Below are positions 10,246 to 17,497 of a DNA stretch of 64,000 nucleotides, piece by piece. A model generated the notes under the pieces. The model was not told where the DNA came from, did not search any database, and saw nothing but the letters and a program-made list of their open reading frames with translations. The position numbers and the translations under genes are program-made. How positions within the stretch are numbered: the first letter of the stretch is position 1; every line of letters begins with the position of its first letter. This DNA is from Alteromonadaceae bacterium XY-R5 (lineage in GTDB: Bacteria > Pseudomonadota > Gammaproteobacteria > Enterobacterales > Alteromonadaceae): the NCBI GenBank assembly GCA_001660395.1, contig LXWE01000006.1, forward strand, positions 1 to 64,000. Direction: 5' to 3'.

Positions 10246-10467
10246 TTATGATTTCTTAAGAAAGCCCTTTCTGACCAAGAGTAACACAGATTTATCTGTT
10301 GGAGTGGGCTCTGCTAGCTTTGCGACTATTTCACTTTCCTGAAGCGCTACACCAATGGTTTCACCCGTAAATACGTTAAAGAAAATGGTACCAGATAGAT
10401 CAGAAAAGGGGTGTATACACACCCCTTCTCCTAACCAAAGACTAAGTTGCTCCAAGCTAGACACCAT
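10246..10467 (-). CDS. PqqD-like small protein of the HPr-rel-A type system
   Basis: A 73-residue protein with the size and pattern of PqqD-type peptide-binding domains: an early Trp-Leu-Gly, the central GTIFFNVFTGETIGVALQ and a basic end. PqqD proteins hold precursor peptides for maturation enzymes. The gene overlaps the end of the Tat-exported protein gene by 11 bases (the stop TAG falls inside its fourth codon), with no clear ribosome binding site of its own, so it is probably translationally coupled. The context makes the Tat protein or its C-terminus a candidate partner. That partnership is inference. Confidence 0.75.
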   Translation of the reverse strand: MVSSLEQLSLWLGEGVCIHPFSDLSGTIFFNVFTGETIGVALQESEIVAKLAEPTPTDKSVLLLVRKGFLKKS

Positions 10468-11185
10468 AGGTATCTATCATGCCGGACAGTGTTTGTCCTA
10501 AACCATCAGGATCATTACAGGCTATCGCCATCAGATATTTTGCAAACTCATCAAGACTGTTGTTAAACATACTTAAGACAGGGTAATAAATACCAGCAGA
10601 ACCCGAGTACTTCGCATTCAAGTACATAGCACACATATGGCTATTGACGTTACTAGGCCCACTTAAGTCGAAAATCATTGAACCATCATTCGCTTCTTTA
10701 ACCCAATCAGGATTAACATTAGAACTCAAGTACTTACTCGCATCAGAATAACAATATCCTTTGTCCCCCTCACCATGGAGAACCTCCTTCATTTTCGGAT
10801 ATATATACTCAGCGTAAGACGTATAATCGCCTGAACTTCTATGTCTGTGATTAGGACTAGACACACCACCGGAACAACTATCAGGGCCTTTTTGAATACA
10901 GACTTTACCAGTCCAGTTGTTCTCACTTATTGGATCGTCCTTAAAACACTCATGGAACTCTAGATCACCATCAGTCCCACAATGTTGTTTCCAGTAACCA
11001 TGAGAACGAAGCGTCACTGTTTTGCCTTGAGCAAAATCAGAACCTGTGCCTGACGCCATAATTGAACCCGCTAATTGGCTTGTTGCCCATACTGAACGCG
11101 CAGGCACAGACGCAATAACAGCTCCAGCACCAGCCTTTTTGATAAAAGAGCGGCGACTAGATGCACTTGCATTCCTGCGATTCAT
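10457..11185 (-). CDS. Tat-exported Cys-rich protein of unknown function, first gene of the kinase/PqqD cassette
   Basis: A ~242-residue protein with a twin-arginine signal (SSRRSFIKKAGAGAVIASVP) ending near ARSVWA. The mature part has about seven cysteines, a GYWKQHCG motif resembling the GYWKNH element seen in varied secreted proteins, and a C-terminus MIDTYGV. Use of the Tat route implies folding, or cofactor or modification, before export. The ATG at 11185 is preceded by AAGGA. An ATG at 11215 with GAGG upstream is a real alternative. A sigma-54 type promoter lies about 95 bases upstream. It leads the operon with PqqD-like, kinase and nucleotidyltransferase genes, so it is the likely substrate of that cassette. 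Confidence 0.7.
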   Translation of the reverse strand: MNRRNASASSRRSFIKKAGAGAVIASVPARSVWATSQLAGSIMASGTGSDFAQGKTVTLRSHGYWKQHCGTDGDLEFHECFKDDPISENNWTGKVCIQKGPDSCSGGVSSPNHRHRSSGDYTSYAEYIYPKMKEVLHGEGDKGYCYSDASKYLSSNVNPDWVKEANDGSMIFDLSGPSNVNSHMCAMYLNAKYSGSAGIYYPVLSMFNNSLDEFAKYLMAIACNDPDGLGQTLSGMIDTYGV

Positions 11186-11279
11186 ATCAATTCCTTTTTG
11201 ATTCTGGTCTTTCATGCCAACCTCACAAGACAAATTAGGCCAGTTAAACTGGATTTAATCATTACACTCACTGACGTAA

Positions 11280-11296
11280 TGCAAAAAGCATTCCAA
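11280..11296 (-). promoter_or_regulatory. Candidate sigma-54 (-24/-12) promoter of the Tat/PqqD/kinase operon
   Basis: Read on the minus strand the site is TTGGAATGCTTTTTGCA. It has the invariant GG and GC separated by ten bases, a T before GG and TTTGCA at -12. It lies about 95 bases before the chosen start codon. An ATGTAAA element lies about 50 bases further upstream at 11347-11353, as at the PEP-CTERM genes. Confidence 0.6.
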
Positions 11297-11346
11297 AAGC
11301 CTAAATAACTGATATAAATAGAAAAATCAAAACCACTCTTATCAGC

Positions 11347-11353
11347 ATGTAAA
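11347..11353. promoter_or_regulatory. ATGTAAA element upstream of the Tat operon sigma-54 site
   Basis: One copy of the motif shared by the four candidate sigma-54 promoters in this window. It lies about 50 bases upstream of the -24 element and is followed by more A residues. Candidate activator binding half-site; inferred. Confidence 0.35.
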
Positions 11354-11391
11354 AAATACGGACAAAGCGCTGTTCTAAACATTATAACCAA

Positions 11392-12153
11392 TTAATTTCT
11401 GCTCGCTTTATCGAGTAATTCAATTATGGCAGACGAAGGCACTGCATAGCTAATTCCCGTTGGCGAACTCAAAACAGATTCCTTCCCTTTCGTTGCCAGC
11501 ACTTTATTAAGGATTCCGATAACGGAACCGGTATTGCCATCAAACAAAGGACTTCCACTATTGCCAGGAAAAGCTGTCGCGTCTAATTGGTACAATAACA
11601 AGGGATTCTTAAGCTTTTCAAGTGTCTCACGTGTTAATTGAGAAATATTTTCCACCGGAATAACGTCCGGGGTAACCGCAGAAATAATACCTTTATGCGT
11701 TGCTGGATAAAGCCCCAATACAGAGCCAATTGGATATCCAGTGAAGAATACATCTGTCCCTGGTTTCTTAGTCGAGGGTTCAAGTTGAAGTGGCTTAAGC
11801 TGGTAGGGTAACTTTAATAGAGCAAGATCATTTCTAATACTTTGTGCAACAAGCTCAATAGGGACCACCTTAAATGCCTGCCCAGTTCCAATGAACGCGA
11901 CGCGGTGCTGAACAATGGCGGGATCCATTACCACGTCTACTACATGATAATTTGTAATCACATATGAGCCATCACCAATGATAAACCCTGTACCATGAAG
12001 CGCATTCGCAGGTGATGACATTGGGGAATTCAAACCAATTCCCACCACAGACGGCTCAATCTTCTCTATTAACGTGACTAAATTTGTTTGTGAATTTACA
12101 ATTTGAGTAAAACCAATACTCAGAATAAAGCATATAAAACTCTTAAATTTCAT
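11392..12153 (-). CDS. Secreted trypsin-like serine protease (S1/Deg-type fold, no PDZ)
   Basis: A 253-residue exported protease. An N-terminal signal peptide (about residues 1-21) is followed by a chymotrypsin-fold domain with the full triad: His in TNYHVV, Asp in RNDLALLK and Ser in PGNSGSPLFD. There is no PDZ domain, so it is shorter than DegP/DegS. GGGAGGT lies seven bases before the ATG, a near-perfect ribosome binding site. It lies upstream of the Tat operon on the same strand but is separated from it by about 200 bases that contain the sigma-54 site. It could act on surface or envelope proteins; the target is unknown. Confidence 0.85.
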   Translation of the reverse strand: MKFKSFICFILSIGFTQIVNSQTNLVTLIEKIEPSVVGIGLNSPMSSPANALHGTGFIIGDGSYVITNYHVVDVVMDPAIVQHRVAFIGTGQAFKVVPIELVAQSIRNDLALLKLPYQLKPLQLEPSTKKPGTDVFFTGYPIGSVLGLYPATHKGIISAVTPDVIPVENISQLTRETLEKLKNPLLLYQLDATAFPGNSGSPLFDGNTGSVIGILNKVLATKGKESVLSSPTGISYAVPSSAIIELLDKASRN

Positions 12154-12666
12154 TCAATTACCTCCCTTCAGTACCATTTTAATCGTAATTTCCTCCCGTT
12201 AGCTAACCTCAATATGCCATTTACAAACCATTTCAGCCAAATTCTCGATGCCAGCTCACGTTTAACTGAGAAGTAAAGCTACCAACTGAATCCAAACATC
12301 AAGACTCGCTCCCCATCTATAAACATCATCAAATTTCATCATAACGAGCTATAGTCAATTGCTGATCGGAACATAAAAGTTTACGTAATGACTTTATAGC
12401 TAGGGTGCTTTTTTGTTGTCGTCTAGATTTTTGCAACCATTTACTGAAAGCATCCAATCTAAATTCGCCCAAACTATTGACCTTTAACTTTAGTTTAACC
12501 AAGCTTAAGAAAGTCGATGTAAGCATATTTTTAATGCATGTAACCTTATATAAAATAAAGGGAAAATTAGCTAAAAATCGGTATATTAACTGATATGATT
12601 TTTAGCTACTGTATGTTACGCCTTAAGGAATATAAGGATGTATCAAAATCATTTGAGGCTGGTTAA
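12154..12666. other. AT-rich intergenic region before the exosortase-associated acyltransferase
   Basis: About 510 bases between two divergent genes. The two small open frames inside lack ribosome binding sites and recognisable sequence. A GC-N10-CC pattern near 12214-12227 could be read as a weak sigma-54 site for the protease, but both elements are far from consensus. No RNA gene or repeat was recognised. Confidence 0.45.
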
Positions 12667-13578
12667 GTGAAAAAACTGCGAAAACTATCGGAAAAGCCCA
12701 TCATTGGACCGGTAGTAAAAAAACTGATGGATTTTTTGGTCAATCGTGAAGTGAGCTCCATAGCCAAACATTTTTCAACCTATCTGGAGCCCGTCGTTGC
12801 AATTAGCCCAGAAAAGAAAACCGAGGTATTCACTATCCGTCACAATGTCTATTGTGAGGAACTCAAATTTGAAGATGAAAATGAAGCTAAACAGGAAATG
12901 GATGATTTTGATAAATTTTCAATTCATTGCCTAATTCAGCATAAAAACACCGAACGCTTTGCAGGCACAGTACGTATTGTTCGTCCGGAGAAAGACGATG
13001 AAATGCTTCCAATCGAAAAATATTGCCTTAATTCGATCACAAATAAAGAGCTAAACCCAAGCCAGTTCCCTCGAAACCAGGTATGCGAGATATCGCGTCT
13101 TGCAGTTCCAGCCGAATTCAGACGACGTCAGGCAGATAAATTTAAAGGCGCAGAAACAGGGGTGATCAATACGACCACCTACTCTGAAACCGAATTACGT
13201 TGTTTCCCATTTATTGCAATTGGCCTTTATCTTTCTGCAGCTTCTATCGTAATTTTGAATGATATCAAACATACCTACGTAATGATGGAGCCTCGCCTGG
13301 CAAGGAGTATGCGTTTTGTAGGTATCCAGTTTGAACAAATAGGCCCTGTGGTTGACTATCATGGCATGCGTGCTCCCTATTACATTAACCCTAAATTACT
13401 GCTTAAAAATCTCAGTCCAGGCTTCAAATATATGCTTCAAGGCATAGAAGAAGCATTACAAGATCAATACGGTGAAATAGAAAAGGAAGCTTACCTGGCA
13501 CAACGTATTGAAAATATTATTCAACAGTATTTCCCAAAGTATCTGGACCACATTAAGAAAGAGTTCCGTTATGTTTAA
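12667..13578 (+). CDS. PEP-CTERM/exosortase system-associated acyltransferase (FeeM/GNAT-like)
   Basis: A ~303-residue cytoplasmic protein of the exosortase-linked acyltransferase family, related to N-acyl amino acid synthases and autoinducer synthases. Supporting segments are VFTIRHNVYCEELKFE (the conserved R-x-x-VYC-x-E block), FAGTVRIVRP, and CEISRLAVPAEFRRR, which is the acyl-acceptor strand of the fold. Such enzymes usually move a fatty acyl chain from acyl carrier protein to an amino group. Translation starts at GTG 12667 with only a weak, distant GAGG. The gene overlaps the ThiF-nitroreductase gene by eight bases, which ties the two functions together. Confidence 0.8.
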   Translation: MKKLRKLSEKPIIGPVVKKLMDFLVNREVSSIAKHFSTYLEPVVAISPEKKTEVFTIRHNVYCEELKFEDENEAKQEMDDFDKFSIHCLIQHKNTERFAGTVRIVRPEKDDEMLPIEKYCLNSITNKELNPSQFPRNQVCEISRLAVPAEFRRRQADKFKGAETGVINTTTYSETELRCFPFIAIGLYLSAASIVILNDIKHTYVMMEPRLARSMRFVGIQFEQIGPVVDYHGMRAPYYINPKLLLKNLSPGFKYMLQGIEEALQDQYGEIEKEAYLAQRIENIIQQYFPKYLDHIKKEFRYV

Positions 13579-15532
13579 TTACAACCGTGCATTTTCACGC
13601 AATATTGGATGGCTAACCTGCGATGAACAACGCTTACTCAAATACAAGAAAGTCGCCATTGCAGGCTGCGGCGGTGTTGGCAGTGAGCATGCCGTAACCC
13701 TTGCCCGCTTGGGAATTTGTCGATACACAATTGCAGATTTTGACGAATATGATGTACATAACTTCAATCGTCAGGCTGGAGCATTTATGAGCACAGTTGG
13801 CAAAGCCAAGTGTGAAACCATGAGAAAAATCATTCATGACATCAACCCTGAAGCCGATGTTGAAGAATTTCCAGAGGGCGTAAATGCATCAAACGTAGAC
13901 AAATTCCTTGAAGATGTAGACGTTTACATTGACGGCCTGGACTTCTTTGCCATGGAAGCCAGAATCATGGTATTCCAAAAGTGTTATGAAAAAGAAATCC
14001 CTGTCATTACTGCCGCGCCAATGGCTATGGGAGCAGCCCTGCTGTGCTTTATGCCGGGCAAAATGCATTTTGAAGATTTCTTTCAGTTCAATAGTTGTAA
14101 AGATGAAAATGAAAAGCTGGTTAAACTCACGATAGGCCTTTCGCCAACCATGTTACAGCGCCACTATCTGGTTGATCCAACTACAACCGATTTCATAAAT
14201 AAGCGCGTACCATCAACACCGATGGGTGTAAAAATGTGTGGAAGCCTGGTCGGCACCACCACATTAAAAATATTGCTTAATCGCGGTAAAGTCGTTGCAG
14301 CTCCCTTCGGTTTGCACTTTGATGGCTATTCAAATTGTCTGAAGAAAACCTGGCGACCTTTTGGTAATCGCAACCCTCTGCAAAAATTCATGTTTAGCCA
14401 AGTTAAAAAGATCGTACTGGTACCTCAGCCTCTTCCGGAAGAACACAACTACACTCCGATGCAAGAAGTAATGCAGGGCGCCAAGTTTGCGCCAAGCGGA
14501 GACAACAACCAATGCTGGCGTTTTGAATTCACATCGCCAACCAGTTGTATAGTGCATGGTTTTGATACTCGTGATCACTGTGTTTATGATCTTCAGGGCA
14601 ACGCGAGTAAACTTGCAATGGGATGTTTACTCGAAACAGCCAAAATATGCGCGTCCGATTTAGGTTATCAATTGACGTTTAAAGAAGCTGAATGTAATTC
14701 TGATTTAACGCCCTCATATGAAATTACCCTTTCCCCTCTAGAATCATCAAAACGCGACCCTCTATATCCCCACGTTTTTACTCGCTGTGTCCAGCGCAAA
14801 CCAATGGGAACACAGGCTCTTTCTGAAAAAGAGAAACTGCAGCTACAACAAAGCCTGCCCGAAGGCTTTGAAGTTGTATTCTTTGAAGGCTTTAAAAAGC
14901 GCTGGGAAATTGCGAAGCTGCTCTTCGGTAATGCATACACCCGACTATCAATGCGTGAGGGTTTTGATGTCCATTCATCTGTGATTGAATGGAATGCAAG
15001 ATATAGTAAAGACAAAGTACCTGACGGCGCCCTTGGTGTAGACCCGCTCATGCGCAAAATGATGAAATGGACGATGGCCAGTTGGGAGCGCTATCAGTTT
15101 ATGGTCAAGTATCTTGGCGGCAGCTTTACACCTAGAGTCACCATGGACATGGTAACTAGCCTCAAATGCTCAGCTCACTTTGCCATTCTTGCTCCACACG
15201 AACGCGTAACACAAGAAGACTATCGCCAGGCTGGCGAAGCATTACAACGCTTCTGGTTAACCTCCGACAAACTTCGTCTAGGGTTCCAACCCGAATATAC
15301 ACCAATCATCTTTTCAGAATACCTGCGCAGAGATATTCATTTTACTGACAACCAAAAAACAGTAGCAAATGCAAAGCGCATGGAAGAAAAGTTTGTCGAG
15401 CTAATGGGAACTAAAGCAACCACACACAGAGTGTGCTATTTCGCCCGTTTAGGCAGAACTCAGGCCGTAACCAGCCGTTCCATTCGTCTTGACGATAAAG
15501 ATTTGCTTTACATTCCCGTACAAGAAGAGTAA
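13571..15532 (+). CDS. ThiF/E1-like adenylyltransferase fused to a nitroreductase-like domain
   Basis: A ~653-residue two-domain protein like the mycobacterial Rv1355c (MoeY) type. The N-terminal E1-like domain (residues ~1-285) has the nucleotide motif AGCGGVGSEH (31-40), the acidic loop DFDEYD and the ATP-contacting NFNRQ. No CxxC zinc pairs are visible. From about residue 295 there is a flavin nitroreductase-like domain opening with FAPSGDNNQCWRFE. E1 domains activate a carboxylate as an adenylate, and the nitroreductase part may oxidise or reduce the product. The ATG at 13571 is chosen over 13508 because the family starts there. It overlaps the acyltransferase stop by eight bases. Product and substrate are unknown. 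Confidence 0.8.
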   Translation: MFNYNRAFSRNIGWLTCDEQRLLKYKKVAIAGCGGVGSEHAVTLARLGICRYTIADFDEYDVHNFNRQAGAFMSTVGKAKCETMRKIIHDINPEADVEEFPEGVNASNVDKFLEDVDVYIDGLDFFAMEARIMVFQKCYEKEIPVITAAPMAMGAALLCFMPGKMHFEDFFQFNSCKDENEKLVKLTIGLSPTMLQRHYLVDPTTTDFINKRVPSTPMGVKMCGSLVGTTTLKILLNRGKVVAAPFGLHFDGYSNCLKKTWRPFGNRNPLQKFMFSQVKKIVLVPQPLPEEHNYTPMQEVMQGAKFAPSGDNNQCWRFEFTSPTSCIVHGFDTRDHCVYDLQGNASKLAMGCLLETAKICASDLGYQLTFKEAECNSDLTPSYEITLSPLESSKRDPLYPHVFTRCVQRKPMGTQALSEKEKLQLQQSLPEGFEVVFFEGFKKRWEIAKLLFGNAYTRLSMREGFDVHSSVIEWNARYSKDKVPDGALGVDPLMRKMMKWTMASWERYQFMVKYLGGSFTPRVTMDMVTSLKCSAHFAILAPHERVTQEDYRQAGEALQRFWLTSDKLRLGFQPEYTPIIFSEYLRRDIHFTDNQKTVANAKRMEEKFVELMGTKATTHRVCYFARLGRTQAVTSRSIRLDDKDLLYIPVQEE

Positions 15533-15544
15533 AAATGTTATCAA

Positions 15545-15590
15545 TAGGTAAATTATTTGTGACAGGGATATTTACATAATAATTTACCTA
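15545..15590. repeat. Perfect 13-base inverted repeat upstream of the first PEP-CTERM gene
   Basis: TAGGTAAATTATT (15545-15557) is repeated as its exact complement at 15578-15590, with a 20-base spacer that contains TTTACAT. It lies 13 bases after the ThiF-fusion stop and 47-92 bases upstream of a sigma-54 site. It could be an enhancer-binding dyad or a weak terminator hairpin. There is no T run, so the operator reading is favoured. Confidence 0.5.
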
Positions 15591-15636
15591 CCCTCTTCTC
15601 CTGCCCCAATCAATTGAATTAACAGCCTTTTTTAAT

Positions 15637-15653
15637 CTGGCATAGTTGATGCT
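15637..15653 (+). promoter_or_regulatory. Sigma-54 promoter of the first PEP-CTERM gene
   Basis: The site CTGGCATAGTTGATGCT has GG and GC exactly ten bases apart and the GGCA of the -24 box. It lies 82 bases before the ATG. The second PEP-CTERM gene has the same arrangement, which supports function. Sigma-54 control of PEP-CTERM genes by PrsK/PrsR is known from other XrtA bacteria. Confidence 0.75.
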
Positions 15654-15670
15654 CAACATGATAAGTCTTT

Positions 15671-15708
15671 TGACTAACCTAAAACGTCCGCTGTAGCTGT
15701 ATCAGACA
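15671..15708 (+). repeat. Leader block shared with the second PEP-CTERM gene (copy 1)
   Basis: TGACTAACCTAAAA, CGTCCGCTGTAGCTG and TATCAGACA recur at 16661-16699 with a single inserted base. Together with the following TTGACGATTTTAAGGAAA they form the transcribed 5' leader between the sigma-54 site and the start codon. Identity is higher than in the coding parts. Confidence 0.8.
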
Positions 15709-15734
15709 TTTATTGACGATTTTAAGGAAATACC

Positions 15735-16451
15735 ATGTTGAAGAAAATCCTTACCTTAATGGCGTCTAGTTCGCTGCTTCTTGCAAGCGCTAGCGCATCC
15801 GCCGCAGTAATCGACTTGTTCACGGATGATCAGGCCTTGTTATCAGCTACTGGCACGACAGTGTCCAGTTCCGCCTTAGGAGGGGATATTATTGGTGGTG
15901 AGCGTGATATTGAAGTAACTGCTGGCACTCGAGTAAAAGCAGAAGCCGAAGTGCTGCTCGGTGAATTGAACATTGCATCAAACCTCGTTGGCTATAACCC
16001 GGGCAGTGACGCTATTACTACGATTCAATATGAAATTGTGGTTCAGTGGGATGGCTTAGATGGTTCATCACTGCTAGACGAAGACGGATTAGCTGGTATA
16101 GATCTATCAGGTCTTAGTGGTTTTATGGTTGAAGTGTTATCCTCTGACGGTGTTGGCTCATTCACAATTGACATAGCTGACACAAATGGAAATACCTATT
16201 CCAATACCTACCCATATATTCCGGTAGATCCTTTGGCTCCCCAGAGTTTCATCATTTACTTCTCTGATTTTGTCGGCATGGATTTTAGCGATGTTGGTTC
16301 AATTCAGCTGACGTTAAACGGTGAAGGTGAAACTGATATTCGGGTCAGTTCAATTGAAGCAGTACCCGAACCTTCCACTCTGGCGGTAATGGGACTATCT
16401 CTCGTCGCCCTTGCGGGTGTTGCGAGACGCAAGAAAAAAGCAAATCAATAG
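15735..16451 (+). CDS. PEP-CTERM sorting-domain protein, paralog 1
   Basis: A 238-residue exported protein. A signal peptide (residues 1-24, ending ASASAA) precedes an acidic, Ser/Gly/Asp-rich beta-type domain without cysteine. The C-terminus has VPEPSTLAVMGLSLVALAG then RRKKK: the PEP motif, a transmembrane helix and a basic tail recognised by exosortase. XrtA encoded at 60909-62423 is the expected processing enzyme. The body contains VIDLFTDDQ, QWDGLDGSS and DFSDVGSIQLTLNG blocks shared with the paralogs at 16727 and 18962. AAGGAAA precedes the ATG and a sigma-54 promoter drives it. It is probably a surface or matrix protein; the exact role is unknown. Confidence 0.9.
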   Translation: MLKKILTLMASSSLLLASASASAAVIDLFTDDQALLSATGTTVSSSALGGDIIGGERDIEVTAGTRVKAEAEVLLGELNIASNLVGYNPGSDAITTIQYEIVVQWDGLDGSSLLDEDGLAGIDLSGLSGFMVEVLSSDGVGSFTIDIADTNGNTYSNTYPYIPVDPLAPQSFIIYFSDFVGMDFSDVGSIQLTLNGEGETDIRVSSIEAVPEPSTLAVMGLSLVALAGVARRKKKANQ

Positions 16452-16465
16452 GTAATTGATCACCA

Positions 16466-16489
16466 GCAAGACCCTGTATTGGGTCTTGC
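16466..16489 (+). terminator. Hairpin after PEP-CTERM paralog 1
   Basis: GCAAGACCC pairs perfectly with GGGTCTTGC across a six-base loop, 15 bases after the stop. No T tract follows, so it may act as an mRNA-stabilising hairpin or a weak terminator. Confidence 0.6.
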
Positions 16490-16576
16490 ACCTCACTTAA
16501 CTACGAGTAAATTTACACCCTAAACTGAGTAAAAAAACGTCAACATAATTTACAGAATGGGTATTTTATTCAGCTT

Positions 16577-16594
16577 ATGTAAATCATCTTTACA
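16577..16594. promoter_or_regulatory. TGTAAA-N5-TTTACA dyad upstream of PEP-CTERM paralog 2
   Basis: ATGTAAA begins at 16577 and pairs with TTTACA at 16589-16594 over a five-base spacer, about 35 bases upstream of the sigma-54 site. The preceding ATTCAGCTTAT also occurs, in the same orientation to the gene, upstream of the third PEP-CTERM gene. Candidate enhancer-binding site. Confidence 0.45.
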
Positions 16595-16625
16595 AAAAGT
16601 CTTTGATAAATATCGAATTTTCAAC

Positions 16626-16642
16626 TTGGCATAATCAATGCT
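16626..16642 (+). promoter_or_regulatory. Sigma-54 promoter of the second PEP-CTERM gene
   Basis: TTGGCATAATCAATGCT matches TTGGCA at -24 and TGC at -12 with the correct ten-base gap between GG and GC. It lies 84 bases before the ATG, almost the same distance as in paralog 1. Confidence 0.8.
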
Positions 16643-16660
16643 AATCAATGATTGGTCGAA

Positions 16661-16699
16661 TGACTAACCTAAAAGCGTCCGCTGTAGCTGTATCAGACA
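16661..16699 (+). repeat. Leader block shared with the first PEP-CTERM gene (copy 2)
   Basis: Near-identical copy of 15671-15708 with one extra G, followed by the same TTGACGATTTTAAGGAAA ribosome-binding segment. The tandem genes clearly arose by duplication that included the leader. Confidence 0.8.
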
Positions 16700-16726
16700 C
16701 TCTTTGACGATTTTAAGGAAAAAACC

Positions 16727-17437
16727 ATGTTGAAAAAAACGATCTCCGCGCTAGCGACCAGCATATTGTTACTCGCAAGTCACAGTGCGTCAGCTGTAGT
16801 AATTGACCTTTTCACCGATGACCAAGCTATCTTATCAGTTACAGGTACATCTGCATCCAGCTCCGCCACAGGTACAGATATTATTGGCGGTGAACGGGAT
16901 ATCTCTGTAATTTCAGGCTCAAAAGCAAAAACCGAAGTAGAAGTGGCCTACGGAGAGTTAAATGTTGCATCTAACTTAGCCGGTTACGACTCTAGCGCTG
17001 ATGCCGAGAGTACCATCGAGTACACTGTTGTGGTTCAATGGGATGGGGTAGACGGTTCAATGGCCCTGGATGACGCTGGCCTGGGCGGTGTTGACCTTTC
17101 AGGTTTAACCGGCTTCTTAGTTCAGATCTTATCATCAGATGGCTTCGGTTCATTTACTGTTCAGATTACAGAAAGTGACGGCACAACCTTTGAACATAGT
17201 TATGCCTATATTGCGGTATCCGCAAGCAACCCGACTTCATTCGTGATAGAATTTACAGACTTTGCAGGTTTAGACCTCAGCGATATCGGTTCCATTCAGC
17301 TGACACTGAATGGTGTTGGTAATACTGACATTCGCGTTGCATCCATCGAAACCGTACCAGAGCCTTCCAGCCTGGCGGTGATGGGATTAGCGCTTGTTGG
17401 TTTGGCTGGCGTTGCCCGTCGTCAAAAGCGCAAGTAG
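16727..17437 (+). CDS. PEP-CTERM sorting-domain protein, paralog 2
   Basis: A 236-residue exported protein built like its upstream neighbour: signal peptide ending near SHSASA, an acidic beta-type body beginning VIDLFTDDQAIL, and a C-terminal VPEPSSLAVMGLALVGLAG helix with RRQKRK tail. It shares leader and sigma-54 promoter with paralog 1 but differs from it at many residues in the body, which suggests an old duplication with retained regulation. It would be cleaved by the XrtA exosortase and released or attached at the surface. No catalytic residues are evident. A strong terminator follows at 17471. Confidence 0.9.
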   Translation: MLKKTISALATSILLLASHSASAVVIDLFTDDQAILSVTGTSASSSATGTDIIGGERDISVISGSKAKTEVEVAYGELNVASNLAGYDSSADAESTIEYTVVVQWDGVDGSMALDDAGLGGVDLSGLTGFLVQILSSDGFGSFTVQITESDGTTFEHSYAYIAVSASNPTSFVIEFTDFAGLDLSDIGSIQLTLNGVGNTDIRVASIETVPEPSSLAVMGLALVGLAGVARRQKRK

Positions 17438-17470
17438 TTTGATTTAGCTTTTTATCACTCAAAAGCACCA

Positions 17471-17497
17471 AATAAGGCTCCTTAAGGAGCCTTATTT
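17471..17497 (+). terminator. Intrinsic terminator after PEP-CTERM paralog 2
   Basis: AATAAGGCTCC and its perfect complement are separated by TTAA and end in a T run. The decayed IS3 element starts directly beyond it, and the terminal codons of the transposase remnant run into this hairpin. Confidence 0.85.

Noticed and set aside
10457-11185. Tat protein as a RiPP precursor peptide
   Set aside because: At about 242 residues with a Tat signal it is a folded exported protein, not a short leader/core precursor. A modified-protein idea is kept instead.
12214-12227. GC-N10-CC pattern upstream of the secreted protease, a possible minus-strand sigma-54 site
   Set aside because: Only the dinucleotides fit. 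The -24 half reads TGGTTT and the -12 half lacks the T run, unlike the strong sites at 15637 and 16626.
12329-12593. Two small overlapping open frames in the gap before the acyltransferase
   Set aside because: They lie on opposite strands over each other, lack ribosome binding sites and show no family resemblance.
15571-15577. CRISPR or satellite array around the ATGTAAA repeats
   Set aside because: The repeats are short, irregularly spaced and few; no spacer-repeat pattern or cas genes occur in the window.
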